Shown piece by piece: positions 35,005 through 44,235 of a stretch of DNA of 64,000 bases. Location of the stretch: NCBI GenBank assembly GCA_002344965.1, contig DDUU01000057.1:6742-70741 (forward strand), read 5' to 3'. A program made the position numbers and the translations under genes. The notes under the pieces were generated by a model. The model searched no databases, was not told the DNA's origin, and worked only from the letters and a program-made list of their open reading frames with translations. The stretch is from Candidatus Tepidiaquacellales bacterium UBA2330. GTDB lineage: Bacteria > Bacteroidota > Ignavibacteria > Tepidaquicellales > Tepidaquicellaceae. How positions within the stretch are numbered: the first letter of the stretch is position 1; the number at the start of each line of letters is the position of its first letter.

Positions 35005-35724
35005 CTATTTTATTAATATTTGACTGAGTGCCGCAATTGCTGCAGTTTCAGCTCTTAATTTTCTTTTGCCTAAAGACTTTATCTGCCAGTTGCTGTTTTT
35101 CAATATCTGTATTTCCTCTTTACTGAATCCGCCTTCCGGTCCGGTCAGCAATATTACTTTGTCAGATGATATGTCAAATTTATATTTATCCGTATCTTCT
35201 GAAAACTCATATAATACAATTTTGTTTTTCTCATCCCTGCAAAGTTCATTAAGCTCATTTAAAGATAATGTTTTTTTTAAAACAGGTTTAAAACATCTCT
35301 GCGACTGCCCCATTGCAGAGATTATAATTTTTTCAAATCGTTCCCTCTTATTTCCGCTGAACTCATTTTTAGATACAGTAAACTGCGTCATAACAGGTAT
35401 AACTGAATTTACTCCAAGCTCAACGGCTTTTTCCAAAGCAAATTCAAACCGTGTCATATTTCTTAAAAGGGAAAGACAAAGTGTTAAATTAATTTCCGGT
35501 TCATTTAAATCCGTTTCCTTTTTCTCAATTGCGCATACAATTTCATTTCTCCCTATCTCAGTAATTATACATTGATAGATATTTTTTTTACCGTCAGTTA
35601 TAAAAACGGTATCGCCGGTTTTTTTCCGCAGCACTTTAGCGAGATGCTTAAATTCGAAATCTCTTAAATAAAGTCTATTTTCAGATTCAAAAATATTTTC
35701 AGAAGGTGTATAATAAAATTCCAT
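35005..35724 (-). CDS. rsmE: 16S rRNA (uracil-1498-N3)-methyltransferase
   Basis: SPOUT-class methyltransferase that makes m3U1498 in 16S rRNA. The 239-residue protein has an N-terminal PUA-like domain (1 to about 70) and the C-terminal trefoil-knot domain with the family motifs NMTRFEFALEKAVELGV, ISAMGQSQRCFKPVL (usual form EQSxR), LLTGPEGGFSKEE and LGKRKLRAETAAI. Normal length. It lies in an operon of envelope genes, 3 bases after the POTRA/barrel gene. RsmE in such a position may just reflect a growth-linked operon. Confidence 0.93.
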   Translation of the reverse strand: MEFYYTPSENIFESENRLYLRDFEFKHLAKVLRKKTGDTVFITDGKKNIYQCIITEIGRNEIVCAIEKKETDLNEPEINLTLCLSLLRNMTRFEFALEKAVELGVNSVIPVMTQFTVSKNEFSGNKRERFEKIIISAMGQSQRCFKPVLKKTLSLNELNELCRDEKNKIVLYEFSEDTDKYKFDISSDKVILLTGPEGGFSKEEIQILKNSNWQIKSLGKRKLRAETAAIAALSQILIK

Positions 35725-35727
35725 AAG

Positions 35728-37299
35728 TCAGAATGCAGCGTCAAGATCAAAAACAACAGACGGAAAAAGTTTATTGTCCTGCTGTCTCAGACTGAAATCC
35801 GTCCTCCCGATAAAACCAAACGGAAGAATAAAATTCAAACCTACTCCGTAACCGCTGTGAAATTGAGTTTTAAAAAAATTACTGTTCTTATTCCAGACTC
35901 CGCCGATATCATAAAATAAAGTAGCAAATAATCCGAATTTATAATTCAGATTTTTAAGAGCGGAAACTGATCTTACAATTGGAAGTTTTTTCCCGTGCAG
36001 ATAAAATGGGTTTATAACAGGTATGCGAAACTCATTAAAGACGCCGAATTTGTTTTCACCTTCAAATACATTTCTTTTGTATCCACGGATCAGATCGTTG
36101 TATCCGAAAAATTCCCTCATATATGTAGGTACGTTTCCGCCGAATGTAATTGTAGAAAAAGTTCTGTTTGAAAATGTAATAAATCTGTCATTACTCATTT
36201 CGATCGGAATAAATTTTTTCATCTCCAGATATATTCTGTTAAAATCCATTGTCCTGCCGAATCCTATTTTTTCATATTCAAATGAATAATAAGAACCTGA
36301 CAAAGTATATTCGTATGAATCTCTTGTATCATATTTTGAGAAAATGCCAAATGTAAAATAACTGTCTTTGCCGTCAGCTGAAACAGTTCTTCCCGGCTGA
36401 TAAGGATCTGACTCAATCAGATTATATTTTAAAGTTGATGATACGGAAAAATTTCTGTCAAAATATTTTCCGAATTTATAAGATGCGCTGAAATTATAAT
36501 TTACAAAATTACTGTCAGGATCAGGTATAGTGCTGGAACCTGTTTCATTAAGCGCCTGAAGACTTCTGTTATAATTTTTTGAATATCTTAAAGATACTGA
36601 TGAAAAGTAACGGGCTTTTGCACCTATCCAAGGCACGGAATAACTCAGCCCTACAAATGGTTCATAACCTATACCGAAATTAAAATTCAGTGTTTCATTT
36701 CTGCCCCTGAAATTAAACCATCTCAGATTTAATCCTGCCCAGAATTTTGAAAACTGCCCGTCTCTAAAGCCACCCTGCGGAATCGGAAGGATATAAAACT
36801 TTTCCTCAAGCATAAACATTAAGTCAACTTTATTTGCTGAATCGGTCGGAATCGGAAGCACATCAACTTTATTAAACAGACCGAGCTTGTTTAAATTTAT
36901 AATATCCTGCTCAAGCTGTTTCAGATCAAGTATTGTATTTTCACGAAGACTTATTTCCCTGGTAATAATATCATCCTGAGTTACTTCATTTCCGACAATT
37001 AAAATTTTACCGATCCTTATCTCCGGCAAAAGATATTCAACACCAGCGGCTGAATCTAAAACTGCGTTGGTGTTATTAACAGAATCGCTTCGGTTTGTAT
37101 CTATTTTATCTTTATCGTAAAAGATCTTAACAGAGTCTTTAATTAAATTGACTGAATCAACGGATGCTGAAGAATCTGAAATATCTGAGACTGTAATAAA
37201 GGTATTTATATTTTCTGAAATGATAATATTAATTTCTTTCGAATGCCCGTCCGCCGTATATAAAAGCGACATACAAAAAAAAATATAATAGTATTTCAT
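35728..37299 (-). CDS. BamA/TamA-like outer-membrane protein (POTRA + beta-barrel)
   Basis: A 523-residue outer-membrane protein. A signal peptide and a variable region (1 to about 85) precede one POTRA-like domain (about 95-175, IGKILIVGNEVTQDDIITREISLRENTILDLKQLEQDI), followed by a barrel of about 340 residues with many aromatic-ended strands. It ends in Phe (DLDAAF), the outer-membrane insertion signal. One POTRA instead of five means it is not the main BamA; Omp85-like partners or exporters are more likely. It is the third gene of the six-gene operon, between the DUF2723 gene and rsmE, with 3-base gaps on both sides. Confidence 0.8.
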   Translation of the reverse strand: MKYYYIFFCMSLLYTADGHSKEINIIISENINTFITVSDISDSSASVDSVNLIKDSVKIFYDKDKIDTNRSDSVNNTNAVLDSAAGVEYLLPEIRIGKILIVGNEVTQDDIITREISLRENTILDLKQLEQDIINLNKLGLFNKVDVLPIPTDSANKVDLMFMLEEKFYILPIPQGGFRDGQFSKFWAGLNLRWFNFRGRNETLNFNFGIGYEPFVGLSYSVPWIGAKARYFSSVSLRYSKNYNRSLQALNETGSSTIPDPDSNFVNYNFSASYKFGKYFDRNFSVSSTLKYNLIESDPYQPGRTVSADGKDSYFTFGIFSKYDTRDSYEYTLSGSYYSFEYEKIGFGRTMDFNRIYLEMKKFIPIEMSNDRFITFSNRTFSTITFGGNVPTYMREFFGYNDLIRGYKRNVFEGENKFGVFNEFRIPVINPFYLHGKKLPIVRSVSALKNLNYKFGLFATLFYDIGGVWNKNSNFFKTQFHSGYGVGLNFILPFGFIGRTDFSLRQQDNKLFPSVVFDLDAAF

Positions 37300-37302
37300 T
37301 TA

Positions 37303-39234
37303 TTAATTATCAGGGTTTTGAAGTGATCTTAGCTGATCCAATTTAGCTTTAAGCTGCATAGCATCTTTCTGCTGAGGTCTTAGCTCAAGTGCTTTGTTAA
37401 TCATCCTTTCCGCTTCATCAAACTTTGAATGGTTCATAAAATAATTAGCGTTGTTAAGATAAGATGAATAATAAGCATTCATTAAAAAAGCATAATGGTA
37501 ATCAGTCCTTTCTGAAACTGTAAAGTTAATTTCGGGTTCCCTCAGCGGTACAAAATTTTTATCCTTGGTATATTTTATAAGAAGACCCTGCGGGATGCGG
37601 TTATAATCATTGCCGAACTTTTCAGGATTGGACTGCTCTATTTCAATTGTTGTATAAAAACTATGGTCATGTATATTCTTATCTACAAAACTATTCTGAA
37701 GGTTCATAAATGCAGTTTGTATTTTCTGAAGATCCTGTCTGTCTGTTTCATTCCTGGGCGAAGTATATCTGTCAGTATTCTTTTCAAATTTTAAAAGCTC
37801 TGTAAGATAAGCGTCGAATTCATTTCTGGATCTGCCGTAAAATTCCGGATAATGAACTTCAAGAAAATGCATATACCATGATTTTCTCAAAAGCTCTTTG
37901 TCTATCACTATTATGTCCGGTCTTACATTTTTTATGAACTGATAATAAAAAGATGATGACAGCCAGAAGTCCCACTGAGTTGAATATATAATTGATTTCT
38001 GATCTGCGGAATTAAAAATGTTAAACGTATAATCTTTTACAAAATAGTTTTTACTTTCGTCATTTATTTTGAAATTTAAACTCAGCGGTATCAGTGATAT
38101 AAAGATCATGATGTAACTAAACTGTACTGCAGATTTACCCGCTTTCAATAAAATATATTTAAGGCCGAATCCAAACCAAACTGCTGTAATAATAAATGCA
38201 AGCAGAAAATATGAATCAATATCATAGATGTCATAATTCACAGCATATAAAATACAAAATGAAAAAAGAAGAAGAGTAAAATAGAAAAGTCTCTTGCTGC
38301 TTCTGAACAATTCAAACAGACCCGGTATGGCAATTATTACCGGAAAATAAAAAAACTCCTGAGGATAGTTCTTTGTAAAATATGTAAACTGTTTTCCGGC
38401 GTTCTCAAAAGAGGAGAACATCCAGATACTGAACTGCTTTCCGGTAAAATGCCGCCAGAAATTTTCAAAATTATGAGGATGTCCCCAGCTTATTACAGGA
38501 TTGTCCGCTCTGACAAACAAGTAAAAATAAAATGAATAACCGATAAGAAAAGGAACGGCTAATATCAGAACTCTTCTGAAGCTTGTCTTATTAAACCCAA
38601 ATACAGAGAAAAAAAGATATAAACATCCTACGGATAAAAATATCGTCGAAAGGTGATTTGTAAAACTCAGTCCGAGTACAAATGAAAATAAGAGCAGATA
38701 CCTCTCCCCTTCCGGCCGGTCTCCTGATTTACCTGAAAAATAACTGCAGGCTTTGAGTAAAAGAAATAAATTTAATATCAGAAAAAAAGAATGCAGCGAA
38801 TACACTTCAATTGCATTCGCCGTATCCCAGAATGTTCTTGAAAATGCAAGTACAAGCGCTGATGCAAGCGCAATGTTATATTTTAAAATATCCGGAAAAT
38901 CCTTTGCGCTCTCTGTGATATCATCTTCATTTAATTTGAAAGAAGACAGTATAAGCGTCATTAAATTAAAGAAGATAAATAAGCCGGCTGAAGAAATTAC
39001 AGCACTCATAAAATTCAGCATGTAAATTTCCGAGCCGAAAGGCAACAGCGTGAATAATTTACCGATAACTGTAAACAACGGATAGCCGGTTGGATGAGCG
39101 ACACCTAGAGATGAAGCTGCCGCTGCAAGTTCTCCCGAATCAATAAACGTTACATCAGGTGCCAGCGTAATTAAATACACTGTAAAAGGTATAAAGAAAG
39201 ACAGTAAACCGTAAATTGTTTTTTTACTCAGCAT
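37303..39234 (-). CDS. DUF2723 polytopic membrane protein (glycosyltransferase-like)
   Basis: A 643-residue protein with about 11-12 transmembrane segments in the N-terminal two thirds. The DUF2723 signature TLAPDVTFIDSGELAAAASSLGVAHPTGYPLF (residues 23-55) is present, including the conserved acidic D-S-G-E, comparable to GT-C (PMT-type) glycosyltransferases. A soluble C-terminal domain (about 560-640) has TPR-like helices (FDEAERMINKALELRPQQ). Related proteins are thought to transfer sugars from lipid carriers, but the substrate is unproven. In this operon it stands after a CoA-binding protein and before a POTRA/barrel protein, which suggests a role in envelope glycan or glycoprotein assembly. 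Confidence 0.85.
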   Translation of the reverse strand: MLSKKTIYGLLSFFIPFTVYLITLAPDVTFIDSGELAAAASSLGVAHPTGYPLFTVIGKLFTLLPFGSEIYMLNFMSAVISSAGLFIFFNLMTLILSSFKLNEDDITESAKDFPDILKYNIALASALVLAFSRTFWDTANAIEVYSLHSFFLILNLFLLLKACSYFSGKSGDRPEGERYLLLFSFVLGLSFTNHLSTIFLSVGCLYLFFSVFGFNKTSFRRVLILAVPFLIGYSFYFYLFVRADNPVISWGHPHNFENFWRHFTGKQFSIWMFSSFENAGKQFTYFTKNYPQEFFYFPVIIAIPGLFELFRSSKRLFYFTLLLFSFCILYAVNYDIYDIDSYFLLAFIITAVWFGFGLKYILLKAGKSAVQFSYIMIFISLIPLSLNFKINDESKNYFVKDYTFNIFNSADQKSIIYSTQWDFWLSSSFYYQFIKNVRPDIIVIDKELLRKSWYMHFLEVHYPEFYGRSRNEFDAYLTELLKFEKNTDRYTSPRNETDRQDLQKIQTAFMNLQNSFVDKNIHDHSFYTTIEIEQSNPEKFGNDYNRIPQGLLIKYTKDKNFVPLREPEINFTVSERTDYHYAFLMNAYYSSYLNNANYFMNHSKFDEAERMINKALELRPQQKDAMQLKAKLDQLRSLQNPDN

Positions 39235-39244
39235 TTAAACTTAA

Positions 39245-39655
39245 TCAGTTATTACCAAAAATTTTATTGTGCTCCACCATAATACATTTATTTTCAATGT
39301 ATTGAATATTGTTTTTTACAGTAAGCTCTTTTGCCGCAGGATCTATCACTCCTAACTGAGTCCAGATGACTTTAGGAAGAGTTTTCATTTTCAGGATTTC
39401 AATTACATGATCATATATAAATTCCGACCGTCTGAAAATATTAATGATCTCTGTATTTTCCGGAAGTTCGGACAGACTTTTTATAATCGTTATGTCATCC
39501 GCCGAATTTGTATCAGGTACAGGATTAACTCCTGTTACATTAAAATTATTCTCTTTCAGATAACGTCCTATTCTGTTGCTCGCTCTGTCACGCCTGTCGG
39601 AAAATCCAAGCACGGCAATGTTTTTGTAACTATCGAAGATTTCTTTATAATTCAA
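39245..39655 (-). CDS. CoA-binding domain protein (YccU type)
   Basis: A 136-residue Rossmann-type protein of the CoA_binding_2 family. NIAVLGFSDRRDRASNRIGRYLKENNFNVTGVNP at residues about 13-46 holds the nucleotide-binding loop, followed by IINIFRRSEF and LPKVIWTQLGVIDPAAKEL, both typical of the family. Some relatives bind CoA; the reaction is unknown. The start is TTG at 39655, with AGGAA immediately before it. It is the first gene of the six-gene minus operon and is followed by the DUF2723 gene after 10 bases. A hairpin lies just upstream (39673-39705). Confidence 0.82.
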   Translation of the reverse strand: MNYKEIFDSYKNIAVLGFSDRRDRASNRIGRYLKENNFNVTGVNPVPDTNSADDITIIKSLSELPENTEIINIFRRSEFIYDHVIEILKMKTLPKVIWTQLGVIDPAAKELTVKNNIQYIENKCIMVEHNKIFGNN

Positions 39656-39672
39656 TTTCCTATATAAATAAT

Positions 39673-39705
39673 TAAGGGAACGATCCCGCCGGAATCATTC
39701 CCTTA
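39673..39705 (-). terminator. Hairpin between the CADD-like gene and the envelope operon
   Basis: Imperfect 15-base stem (taagggaa ... ttccctta with two mismatches) and a 3-base loop. On the minus strand it is followed by a weak T-rich stretch. It can end the upstream CADD-like message or act as an attenuator for the downstream operon. Confidence 0.55.
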
Positions 39706-39724
39706 GAAAATATCAGCTTAAATT

Positions 39725-40414
39725 TTAATTCACGCAGTAATTGTTATAAACTCCGTCCAAAAAATTCCACATTAAAATTGCAGATTCGTCAACGGTATTG
39801 ATGAGTCTTTTCTGATCTTCAAGACTTTTATTGCTGTTGTTCATAATTTCCATTTCATCTCTGGAATGATATACATCTGCTTCTTCGTGCACTTTAAAAA
39901 ACTCAATAGCTTTTTCCGAATCGATATTATAGAATTTCTTTAAACCGTCAATTTTAGTTCTTGAAATTTCCGGTACCTGTGATTCGTATGCATAAAGTGC
40001 TGAAAGACCTAAAGTGAATTCAGGAGAACGTGTAAGTTCATACATTCCGTCAACAAGATCTTCCACTTCTCTTATAGGTTTCGCGTTTTTTACTTCCTCT
40101 TCAGAAAGACCCAGACTTTCGGCAAAATTCATCCAGAGTTTAGGATGATCTGCAATACCTGTTTTGTAACCTTCTTCATCAGCAAGATTTTCAAGAAGAA
40201 TCTGTCTTGTTTTGACATCATCACAGTTTGAATGAACACAGCTTACAAACCTTGGAAAGTGCTTTACAAAATGATAATACTGTTTTGCATATTCCTGAAG
40301 TTCGTTTAAAGATAACTTTCCTTCATTCCATTTCTGATAAAAAGGATGATCGAGAAGACTTCTTTTTTTTATCGCGGAATCTACTTCCTCGATGAATTTT
40401 TCTTTAGATAACAT
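39725..40414 (-). CDS. CADD-type haem-oxygenase-fold enzyme, probable 4-aminobenzoate synthase
   Basis: A 229-residue protein of the CADD family (PqqC/TenA-like helical diiron fold). Chlamydial CADD makes the folate precursor 4-aminobenzoate from one of its own tyrosines. From the ATG at 40414, all six metal ligands I recall for CADD have counterparts: Glu81, His90, Glu144, His176, Asp180 and His183. The sacrificed tyrosine corresponds to Tyr26 in HPFYQKW, and the essential lysine to Lys154 in RTKIDGL. ALYAYESQVP and HEEADVYH are family signatures. A TTG at 40465 would add 17 residues, but a TAATTTTG element at 40453-40460 would put the transcript start after it. It is downstream of gcvP. Confidence 0.85.
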   Translation of the reverse strand: MLSKEKFIEEVDSAIKKRSLLDHPFYQKWNEGKLSLNELQEYAKQYYHFVKHFPRFVSCVHSNCDDVKTRQILLENLADEEGYKTGIADHPKLWMNFAESLGLSEEEVKNAKPIREVEDLVDGMYELTRSPEFTLGLSALYAYESQVPEISRTKIDGLKKFYNIDSEKAIEFFKVHEEADVYHSRDEMEIMNNSNKSLEDQKRLINTVDESAILMWNFLDGVYNNYCVN

Positions 40415-40452
40415 ATATGTTTTATTCGGATTTAATTTTAAAATAATTGTCA

Positions 40453-40460
40453 CAAAATTA
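40453..40460 (-). promoter_or_regulatory. -7 element of the CADD-like gene
   Basis: Minus strand TAATTTTG, a perfect TAnnTTTG, ending 38 bases before the ATG at 40414. It implies transcription start near 40447, which rules out the upstream TTG (40465) if used. No well-spaced TTG is seen. Confidence 0.35.
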
Positions 40461-40580
40461 AGCAATATAATATCAATTTAAAATATACTACTAAGGTTTT
40501 TTTAAAATGATTTGAAAAATAAAATTGCACTTTATATTCATCTGCAAATTATTCAACTGCATTTGATTTGATTAAATGAA

Positions 40581-40606
40581 AAACCGCAAGTCAAGACTTG
40601 CGGTTT
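40581..40606 (-). terminator. Rho-independent terminator of gcvP
   Basis: Perfect 12-base stem aaaccgcaagtc / gacttgcggttt around a 2-base loop, 27 bases after the gcvP stop on the minus strand, followed by TTCATTT. Confidence 0.8.
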
Positions 40607-40633
40607 AGCGATACATTAAATAAAATTAATCAT

Positions 40634-43528
40634 TTAACCCGCTACCTCATCAGCATAATCACTTATGGGATTACAGCTGCAGACAAGATTCCTGTCGCCG
40701 TAAGCGTTATCAATCCTTGCAACTGCGGGCCAGAATTTATTGCCGTTTGAAAACTTTATCGGGAATGCCGCTTTGCTCCTTGAATATTCATGATTCCAGT
40801 TATCATCAGCAATTCGTTCAGCAGTATGCGGTGAATTTTTGAGGACATTATCGGTGATATCCGCTTCACCTGATTCCACTTCCCTGATTTCCTCTCTGAT
40901 CGAACTCATAGTTTCGCAGAATCTGTCAAGTTCTGTTTTATTTTCACTTTCAGTCGGCTCGACCATCATTGTACCGGGCACCGGAAATGATACTGTCGGC
41001 GCATGAAAGTTATAATCCATTAATCTTTTAGCAATATCCTCAACTTCGATCTTTGCAGTAGTTTTAAATTCCCTCATGTCAAAAATTAATTCATGAGCTA
41101 CTCTGCCGTTGCTTCCTGTATAAAGAGTTTTGAATTTACCATCCAACTTAGCCTTGATATAATTAGCATTTAATATCGCAAGTTTTGTAGCGTCGGTAAG
41201 GCCTTTCGCTCCCATCATTTTTATGTAAGCATATGAAATGATAAGAATACTTGCGCTTCCCCAAGGTGCGGAAGAAACTGCAGATATAGAATTATCGCCT
41301 CCGGTTTTAATTACAGGATGCGAAGGAAGAAACGGGGTAAGATGCTCAGCCACTCCGATAGGACCCATTCCCGGACCGCCGCCGCCGTGCGGGATGCAGA
41401 AAGTTTTATGAAGATTCAAGTGACATACATCAGCTCCGATGATTGCAGGACTTGTAAGACCAACCTGAGCATTCATATTTGCGCCGTCCATATAAACCTG
41501 ACCGCCGTTGTCGTGAATTATTTTACAAATGTCCTTTATAGACTCTTCAAAAATTCCGTGAGTGGACGGATACGTAACCATTAATGCAGCGAGATTATCC
41601 TTATGAAACTCAGCTTTATTTTTCATATCCTCAACATTGATATTACCGTTTTCATCACTGCTGACGACCACTACTTTCATTCCCGCCATTACAGCGCTTG
41701 CCGGATTTGTTCCGTGAGCTGAAGATGGAATAAGACAAATATTCCTGTGATTGTCGCCGTTACTTAAATGATACTGTCTGATAACCATTAGTCCAGCATA
41801 TTCTCCCTGCGCACCTGAATTTGGCTGCATTGAGATCGAGTGAAATCCGGTTATCTCGCTGAGATCTTTTGAAAGCTCATCAATAATAATTTTATAACCT
41901 TCAGTCTGATCCTGCGGAGCGAAAGGATGCAGATCACTGAATTCAGGATAAGATATTCCTGCCATTTCAGCGGTTGCATTTAATTTCATCGTACAGGAAC
42001 CGAGCGGGATCATTGAAGTGGTAAGAGACAGATCTTTATTCTCCAGACTTTTCATATATCTCAGCAGTTCAGTTTCAGTATGATGAGTATTGAAAACCGG
42101 GTGCGTCATAAATGAAGATGTCCTTTTTATATCAGCCGGAAAAGAATTTTCATTTTCAATGTTTAATTCCCGGGTATCAGGTAATTTTATGCCTTTGAAT
42201 TCGGCAAACACCTGAGCAATTTCTTTAATGTCATTCAGATTGGTAATTTCGCTTATTGAAATCCCGGCAGCACTGTCAAAATATCTGAAATTTATTTTAT
42301 GTGATTCGGAAATTTTCTTAAGCTCTTCAATCCTGCCTGCATATTCAGACAGATCAATTTTCAGAGTATCAAAGTAATATTTATTAAGCTGGACAAATCC
42401 CATTTCCTTTAAAATGTTATCAAGCAAAACTGCAAGGTTATGAATTTTTTCCGCAATCTTTTTAAGAAGCACCGGACCGTGATACACAGCGTACATTCCC
42501 GCTATGACAGCAAGAAGCACCTGAGCTGTGCAGATATTACTTGTAGCTTTTTCTCTTTTGATATGCTGCTCTCTGGTCTGAAGCGCCATTCTCAGAGCCT
42601 GATTACCGTCTGCATCAACTGATACGCCGATGATCCTCCCGGGAATGTTCCTTTTGAATTTATCCTTAGTCGCGAAATAAGCAGCGTGAGGACCGCCGTA
42701 ACCCATCGGCACGCCTAATCTTTGAGTCGAACCGACTACAGCATCAGCGCCGATCTCTCCCGGAGGAGTAATAAGTGTTAAACTAAGTATATCTGCAGCA
42801 GCAATTATAAAAATATTCCTTTCAGCTGCATTTTTGAATAATTTTTTAAAATCTTTAATTTCACCGTTACCGTCAGGATACTGAACTACAATGGCAAAGA
42901 CATCATCCGTCAGATCTTTTTCAGAAATATCCGTGACTTTCACATTTATTCCGACAGGAACAGCGCGTGTTTTAATAACATCAATGGTCTGCGGAAAACA
43001 ATTTTCAGAGACAAGTAAAGTGTCGGCATTTTTTTTGTCCGGATGTTTATGATGACCGAACATTAGCATAGCTTCTGCTGCCGCAGTTCCTTCATCAAGA
43101 AGCGATGCGTTTGCTATTTCCATTCCGGTAAGATCCATTACCATAGTCTGAAAATTCAGCAGCGCTTCAAGCCGTCCCTGCGATATCTCCGCCTGATAAG
43201 GTGTATACTGAGTATACCAGCCCGGATTCTCCAGAATGTTTCTTTGAATTACCGGAGGAATGATGGAAGGATAATATCCCATTCCGATGTAAGATTTGTA
43301 AATTTTATTCTTTGAAGCAATTTCCTTGAGATTTTTTATGAAGTCATATTCGCTTAACGGCTCATCCAGATCCAATTCATTTTTACTTCTGATATGAGGA
43401 GGTACAGTCTGATCTATTAATTCATCAAGTGAAGATACGCCGATCACTTCCAGCATTTCACTGATCTCTTTATCATCAGGTCCGTTATGTCTGTTTACAA
43501 ATTTATCAGGATTTTGATAGTTTATCAT
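40634..43528 (-). CDS. gcvP: Glycine dehydrogenase (decarboxylating), single-chain P protein
   Basis: PLP-dependent P protein of the glycine cleavage system. It decarboxylates glycine and passes the aminomethyl group to lipoylated GcvH, from which GcvT makes methylene-tetrahydrofolate. The 964-residue product is a full-length fusion of alpha and beta halves, as in Escherichia coli. Signatures include FVNRHNGPDDKEI at the N terminus, GYYPSIIPPVI, GSTQRLGVPMGYGGPHAAYFA and the PLP lysine in LHKTFCIPHGGGGPGMGPIG. I prefer the ATG at 43528 (MINYQNPDKF), although a TTG at 43537 is in frame. No gcvH or gcvT is adjacent. A terminator follows. Confidence 0.96.
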   Translation of the reverse strand: MINYQNPDKFVNRHNGPDDKEISEMLEVIGVSSLDELIDQTVPPHIRSKNELDLDEPLSEYDFIKNLKEIASKNKIYKSYIGMGYYPSIIPPVIQRNILENPGWYTQYTPYQAEISQGRLEALLNFQTMVMDLTGMEIANASLLDEGTAAAEAMLMFGHHKHPDKKNADTLLVSENCFPQTIDVIKTRAVPVGINVKVTDISEKDLTDDVFAIVVQYPDGNGEIKDFKKLFKNAAERNIFIIAAADILSLTLITPPGEIGADAVVGSTQRLGVPMGYGGPHAAYFATKDKFKRNIPGRIIGVSVDADGNQALRMALQTREQHIKREKATSNICTAQVLLAVIAGMYAVYHGPVLLKKIAEKIHNLAVLLDNILKEMGFVQLNKYYFDTLKIDLSEYAGRIEELKKISESHKINFRYFDSAAGISISEITNLNDIKEIAQVFAEFKGIKLPDTRELNIENENSFPADIKRTSSFMTHPVFNTHHTETELLRYMKSLENKDLSLTTSMIPLGSCTMKLNATAEMAGISYPEFSDLHPFAPQDQTEGYKIIIDELSKDLSEITGFHSISMQPNSGAQGEYAGLMVIRQYHLSNGDNHRNICLIPSSAHGTNPASAVMAGMKVVVVSSDENGNINVEDMKNKAEFHKDNLAALMVTYPSTHGIFEESIKDICKIIHDNGGQVYMDGANMNAQVGLTSPAIIGADVCHLNLHKTFCIPHGGGGPGMGPIGVAEHLTPFLPSHPVIKTGGDNSISAVSSAPWGSASILIISYAYIKMMGAKGLTDATKLAILNANYIKAKLDGKFKTLYTGSNGRVAHELIFDMREFKTTAKIEVEDIAKRLMDYNFHAPTVSFPVPGTMMVEPTESENKTELDRFCETMSSIREEIREVESGEADITDNVLKNSPHTAERIADDNWNHEYSRSKAAFPIKFSNGNKFWPAVARIDNAYGDRNLVCSCNPISDYADEVAG

Positions 43529-43663
43529 ATTGATCAAATAAGATTTGAATTATAATTTTTAGTTGAGGAATACATCAATATAAAATTTATTTAGCGCAAA
43601 CTAAATTCAAAATACCGGGCATTTTTGAAAAATGAAAAAATAAAACAAGAAAGTTAAATGACA

Positions 43664-44005
43664 TTACATATTACTCCAAAAAGAGTACAGAAGGTAAATA
43701 CCTGAGAGAGCGATTACAGAGTGTATAACTGCGATCCATAAAGGAAATCTCTTTCCGGTGAGTTTTGCAGCGAGCATTCCGCCGCCTATAAAAACAGCAA
43801 TTATAAATAAAAGAATGCTAATATAAGGCGTATCCCCTTTTACAAATGAGATATAGAAGATCAGGAGTCCAACTCCGAGCAGTCCGAGAGAACCATGTAT
43901 GATACCGATCAGATTATTGGTTTTACTCTTACTAAAAAGTCTTACAAAGAGATAAATTCCCATCAATCCGACTATTGTGTAAAGTATTACGGAAGCAGTC
44001 AGCAT
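43664..44005 (-). CDS. Small membrane protein of unknown function
   Basis: A 113-residue protein with four predicted transmembrane helices (about 3-22, 31-51, 62-82 and 90-110) and short, charged loops (RLFSKSKTNN, KLTGKRF). No recognised family motif and no catalytic residues are visible. It stands alone between gcvP and a divergent metallophosphoesterase gene. The regular helix spacing and clean ATG start argue that it is a real gene; its role cannot be inferred. Confidence 0.6.
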   Translation of the reverse strand: MLTASVILYTIVGLMGIYLFVRLFSKSKTNNLIGIIHGSLGLLGVGLLIFYISFVKGDTPYISILLFIIAVFIGGGMLAAKLTGKRFPLWIAVIHSVIALSGIYLLYSFWSNM

Positions 44006-44235
44006 TTTTTGAATTTTAACAATTTAACTATTTTGAGTTGAAGTTTATAGAAAAATAGTATTTCCGGATTATTGAATTTAAAAAAAATCTTCTGCAGATT
44101 TTCATGATTTCATTACTTTAGATTCTTTTTATTTTCATTATATTCTTACCACCAAAAAAAAATTATTTAGTATTTATTGAAACGCATTTCAATTTCCGAC
44201 GGTTAAACATTTAAAATTTTCTAAATACTTAGCCA

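Noticed and set aside
35066..35575. Plus-strand open frame of about 169 codons.
   Set aside because: It lies fully inside rsmE on the other strand, has no family match, and its composition mirrors the antisense of a conserved gene.
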